This document shows, piece by piece, positions 59,660 to 64,000 of a stretch of DNA of 64,000 bases (its first letter is position 1; the number at the start of each line of letters is the position of its first letter). A program made the position numbers and the translations under genes. Under the pieces are notes generated by a model. That model did not search any database. It worked only from the letters and a program-made list of their open reading frames with translations, and had not been told where the DNA came from. The stretch is taken from positions 14,921,982-14,985,981 of the forward strand of contig NC_132994.1 in the NCBI RefSeq assembly GCF_048564905.1. Direction: 5' to 3'. The stretch is from Vicugna pacos (lineage: Eukaryota > Chordata > Mammalia > Artiodactyla > Camelidae).

Positions 59660-61330
59660 GACCAGTCTTCCCAAACTCAAAGCTGAGGATGAGAAACCAA
59701 CATCTGGGAAACGGTCTAAACCAAGCCTATAATCCTCTAAAAGCAAAGTGTCCAGACTCCCCACGTGGGTCCTGCTGGGACGATGCAGGGTTCAAGAACG
59801 CAGGCTGGAAGGATGACTTTCCAAAAGTACCTCTCCCACATGAAGACAAGAGCCCGTGCTTGGCATGCCACAGATGCTTCAGGTGGGATGTCTCCATTCC
59901 CTAGGACTCCCAGAGCTATCCCCAGTATCCTCCATTGTCTTAAGGATTATTACTTCTTAGGCACCACTTAAAATTGCACTCAACCCCACCTCCTGCTGTA
60001 GGATTCCTCGCAGACTCGGAGTGGCTCTGAGGTCCTTCGGGACCTTGCTGGGCACTCACCCCTGCACAACCGGGAGGTTCAGGGGAGTCAACACCCCTGG
60101 GCCCACCGTGGACCCATGGAGAGTGGGAGGTGATGGGTAAATGCTTCCCCCTTTCATCCTCTAGTTAGAGAGTTCTCAGGTGACTTCACAGGGTCCTGGT
60201 GGAATCCAGCACCATCACCTGCAGCGGGGCCCAGCTTGACAACGTATCCTTAGTTTTCCTCCCCTCACCCTCTGTTTGACTCCCCGCTGGCCCTGCTGCT
60301 CCACAGAATCTCCATTCTCAATAAGCACAATCACACAAGCATTTGTCTCAGACTCTGCTTTTAGGGTAGCCCAGGCTAAGATCGGCATTATGGAATCACA
60401 GAGTCCCCTGTTCCTCATCACATTCCTGCCTACCCATCCACAGGGACGGCCTTCTGCTTTGTTTCTTTGGCTGAAAAGGGATGGAGGGAACCAGAAAAGA
60501 TAATGGAGAAATAGAGCTGGTTTTCTAGATGGGGGAAACTGAATTTCTTTTTATCTCATTGTTTTATCACCACAGGAAAGGGACACATCTCAAAACCTTT
60601 TCACCAACTACTTCCAAGTGCCAGGAATGGAAAGAAAATGGAGGACAATGCCTGCAGGGACTCCCTTACTCTGCCGTCTGTTAATCACTGCGCGAGTTCT
60701 CTAGGCTGCACGTCAACCAACAAGCTGGTCTGCAAGGAGGCTTCTTGCTGAAGCAGAGTAGGTGGCAGTTTCCTGGTATGTTAAACAGATGTACTGAGTG
60801 ACACGTAGTTTCACTTAAGGGTAGGAATAGAAGGAAAACAAGAACTTGGGCCACTGGGGAGGATCTCTGAGCAGGAGTCAGGAAACACCGGCTCTGGGCA
60901 GCTCTGCCACCGAGACACGTAACAGCTCACAGGCTCTTCCAGCCCCCACCCATCTCTGCCAGCTCACCTAACAAGCATGCGCCTTGGTTCTGGTCTCAGT
61001 TGGGTTCCCAGGAGCTGCAGCTGGACAGGTGAGGGCATGAGACCCGCAGAGAGAGTCTTCCGTGAAGTCAGGCTCTGGAAACAAACAAACAAACAAAAAT
61101 CTGAAGCCTGCCATGCAGGGATGGAAAGGCAGAGTCTGCTATCAGGTCACCCAGGAGAAAGAGCAGATTAAGGCAGGCTCCCCAAGGCAATGAAAGAGCA
61201 GATTTCCTGAGAAGCTTATACATAGGGCAGGTACCCTCTTTTGTCACATTCAACAGCCACAACTGTGGGCAGGAAGTGAACTGGTAAGGACACTGGGACA
61301 GTTCAGACATCCTCTCATTTAGATCCCTGG
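59660..61330. other. Unassigned intergenic stretch, moderately GC-rich
   Basis: A MIR-like piece may lie near 60865-60960 (CACCGAGACACGTAACAGCT). No gene seen. Confidence 0.35.
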
Positions 61331-61334
61331 ATCC

Positions 61335-61500
61335 TTGTTACCAAAAGTGGGACCCATAAACTAACAGTCTTGCCATCACTTACAAGCTGGTTGGAAAATC
61401 AGAATTGCACTCTCCACCCCAGATCTACTGAGTCAGAGTCTGCATTTTTAACACGATCCCTACTTGATTCTCACACACAGTAAGGTTTAAGAGGCGCTGT
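61335..61500 (-). mobile_element. MER5A-like hAT DNA transposon, reverse orientation
   Basis: CCACCCCAGATCTACTGAGT, CAGAGTCTGCATTTTTAAC and TTGATTCTCACACACAGTAA are reversed MER5A. Confidence 0.82.
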
Positions 61501-61594
61501 CAGTGAATCAGTGGTGTCAGCAGAGGTTTCCTGGTAGTCTATGAGCAATTTGGCTTTGAGGTTTTCAACAGGGAGGGTACCATTCCCTCGGGCA

Positions 61595-61762
61595 CACTGG
61601 GAAGTTGGTGGCGGCATTAGGGTTGTCATAACATAATGACTGAGGCTTCCTGGCATGTAGTGGGCAGGTGCCAGGGATGCTAAACAGCCTGCAGTGTGTG
61701 GGACGGTCCCTCAGAGAACTGTCCCGCCCAAACGCCAACGGTGTTCCCGACGAGAAACACGT
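61595..61762 (+). mobile_element. MER20-like hAT DNA transposon
   Basis: GGCATGTAGTGGGCAGGTGC, CAGGGATGCTAAACAGCCTG and TCCCGCCCAAACGCCAACGG follow MER20. Confidence 0.82.
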
Positions 61763-61769
61763 TGGCTGT

Positions 61770-63590
61770 AAGCGTTTGGACAAGATGAATTCCAGTGTTC
61801 CTCCCAGCTCTCAGAGTCTTTTGTTCTACCACTGTCTTTGCACCAATTTAGAGAGTTCTCAGTGCTGCCTTTCCCTCCTAATTACGGCTGCTCTCAGCCC
61901 AAGTCATTATCACTGAGACAGTCCCATGGGACCAGTCACAGAGAATAAACTTAATGAACGTAATTCATATCACTCCACGTTAAATGCAACCTGCCTGTTC
62001 TGGCTAGAATTCAAAGAGCCCTTTTAGTCAATTTAATGTATTTGCCATTACGATGCTGATAACACAAAACAGTCCGGAAACACTATAGCCAGCAAAATCT
62101 TACTAGTTAGCAGCTAAGGGCGATCACGGCCCTGCCAGATTTTAGCTGAAGTGGCTCTCTGCCCACTCGCACAAACCTGTGTCCTGTTTGGGTTCACTGG
62201 GAGTAGGAACACTGGCCAAGATGCAGTTGCCAGCAGCTGTCTAAAATAGTCTCTAAAGAGGCAGCAAACACGTGGCGGGTCGCCATCAGGGTCTGGTGAA
62301 CCTGACTGCACGGAGAACTCTCTGAGGATGTGGCCTGCTGAAGGAGATTAAGTAAGGCTGGAACCCGTAGAATCGTAGGAAAACCTGAGTAAACAATTGT
62401 GCTGCTTTGTGTGTGATGTCCCTATTAGAAAATAAAAGCATGAATTAATTGCTGCTTATCCCACTGTAGTGCTGTCAGGACAAAGGAAAGCATCTATTGG
62501 AAAATGAACTGTTGGAGAAAAGGTAGCGTCTATCTCTCAATCGCTGTTAGTATTTACCCTCGTGCTATACTTGACACACGCTACAGGTGCCCAGGTTAAG
62601 AAACTAAGGTCTTTTATATCCCCAAGGAGATTATCTTTCCTAGGATCATTTGTCTGGGGATTCTGCGTAGTAGCAGTGTTTGTCGGTGCACTTGCCATGC
62701 TATCTTCTGGCTTCAGAAATTAATGGTGTGGATGAAAGCACAGCCTTTTGATAATTGGTGCTTGCACAAAGCGCCTCTATACATGCTGGTGGCTGGCTGC
62801 TGAGCTAAGCAAACAAGAGGGACAATGTTGAAGACTGGAGTTTTGTCTGCGGCTTAGACTCCACGTCAATCAATAGTGTACTAATTATGACCCCGGTGGA
62901 GCCCTGGTCAGCAGTAGAAGAGAATGATTTTTTTGATGTGATTGGGAAAAGCAGTTGGTCAATAAAGGCAGTTAAAAATAATTTTTAAAGAGCATGCCTT
63001 AACTAATTTTATTTTAATATGAAATGTGTAAATGCATGTGATGTGTCAAACCTGATTAATGTTCATTCTCAGAATCTGCTTATTTTGGGGATTCCACAAG
63101 ATCTTTGCATAAACGATGTGTATAACACATTTGCTATGATATCCAGTTTCAGTTTCTTTAAAGTGGAATGAGAACTAAAGACCCTTGTGAAACAATCTTG
63201 GTGCAGATTCTAGATTTTTCACTTATTGTTTTCCAATCTCTTACAGTTGCCTTGTCAACTATTTTGACAACACGTTAAAACTACTGAATCTTTCTAGAAA
63301 TTGCCAATGCAGTTTTCATAGGAACAATGACTCCTTTTTGCATTCACATTCATTAGTTTGCATTATGTTAAATTAAATCACACAATGACAGTAACAAGTT
63401 CAGCAGGCGTGAACAAGTCTGGAATCACCACAACTGAACACTCAACATGTGGGAATAGTAGTTTGGGGCATAAAGTGAGTGGTCTTCTAGCATCGAGCCT
63501 TTGTCAGGCCATAAGTATCTATGCTTTTTACAAAGGGAATGGAGGGGATCAGTTAACCTGGAAAGTAAGTTAAGTGAAGGATTTTAAATA
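61770..63590. other. Repeat-poor intergenic stretch
   Basis: About 1.8 kb with no recognisable repeat or coding pattern. It contains several TAATTA and TTAATTGC homeodomain-like words around 62440 and 62880. Confidence 0.4.
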
Positions 63591-63596
63591 GCTATC

Positions 63597-63962
63597 TGTT
63601 ATGGAATGACTGTATCTCCCAACTCCTAAATTCATACATTGAAGCCCTAACCCCCAGTGTCACTGTATTTGGAGTAAGAAGTAATTAAAAGTTAAATGAG
63701 GTCTTAAGGGTGAGGCTCTGATCCGAGAGGATTTGTGTCCTTATGAAAAGAGACACCAGAGAGTTCACTCATCCTCCGCCAAGAGAGGACACAGCAAAAA
63801 GGCAGCTGTCTGCCATCCAGGAAGATGGATCTCGCCAGAAACCAACCCTGCTGGACCTTGATCTGGGACTTCTAGCCTCTAGAATTGTACGGAAATACAT
63901 TTTCATTGTTTAAGCCACCCAGCCTATGATATTTTGTAATGGAATTCTGCACAGATGAATAC
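63597..63962 (+). mobile_element. MaLR LTR fossil (MST/MLT1-type)
   Basis: TGTTATGGAATGACTGTATC, TACATTGAAGCCCTAACCCC, AACCAACCCTGCTGGACCTT, GGGACTTCTAGCCTCTAGAA and TGTTTAAGCCACCCAGCC in order. A single LTR. Confidence 0.92.
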
Positions 63963-64000
63963 ACTATACTTTTATATTTAGCATTTAATACTATGTCTTT

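Overview
The window looks like nuclear DNA from a camelid mammal (camel, llama or alpaca group). Four copies of a tRNA-derived SINE resemble the camelid Vic-1 family, and many truncated L1 3' ends share one relatively young consensus. Ancient mammalian repeats (MIR, L2, CR1/L3, MER5A, MER20, MaLR LTRs) fill much of the rest. There are no long conserved ORFs, no operons and no prokaryotic features. The species call rests on remembered repeat consensuses and was not checked by a search.

The only live protein-coding sequence I can support is exon 1 of ME1 (cytosolic NADP-dependent malic enzyme) on the minus strand at 26125-26202. It lies in a CpG island at about 25880-26500. It encodes 26 residues and ends at a clean GTAAGC splice donor. 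Everything to its left (1-26124) is therefore intron 1, and no further ME1 exon was seen there. Everything right of about 26500 is upstream intergenic DNA. In human the next gene on that side is PRSS35, which was not found here. About 205 bp upstream of the ATG is a textbook antioxidant response element (TGACTCAGC), which fits ME1 being a known NRF2 target. A GC box and a purine-rich tract lie nearby.

The intergenic part holds two processed retrocopies of host genes. One is a LYPLA1 (acyl-protein thioesterase 1) copy at about 29480-30805 on the minus strand, including its 3' UTR. The other is a spliced copy of the T-cell receptor alpha constant region (TRAC) mRNA at 49714-50665, with 3' UTR and a poly-A remnant. 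The TRAC copy is the most unusual item, because its parent is expressed mainly in T-lineage cells while a heritable retrocopy must arise in the germ line.

Layout: 1-26124 is ME1 intron 1, with L2, L1, MaLR and solo LTR fossils and an old L1 split by a SINE and a younger L1. 26125-26500 is exon 1 and promoter. 26500-31700 is upstream DNA with a SINE, the LYPLA1 copy and DNA transposons. 31700-35400 holds L2, an L1 and three LTR fossils. 35400-49600 is MIR, L2, CR1, MaLR and L1 debris. 49714-50665 is the TRAC copy. 50750-64000 is more SINE, L1 and MaLR debris with some repeat-poor DNA. No complete provirus, CRISPR array, functional RNA gene or novel gene system could be supported.
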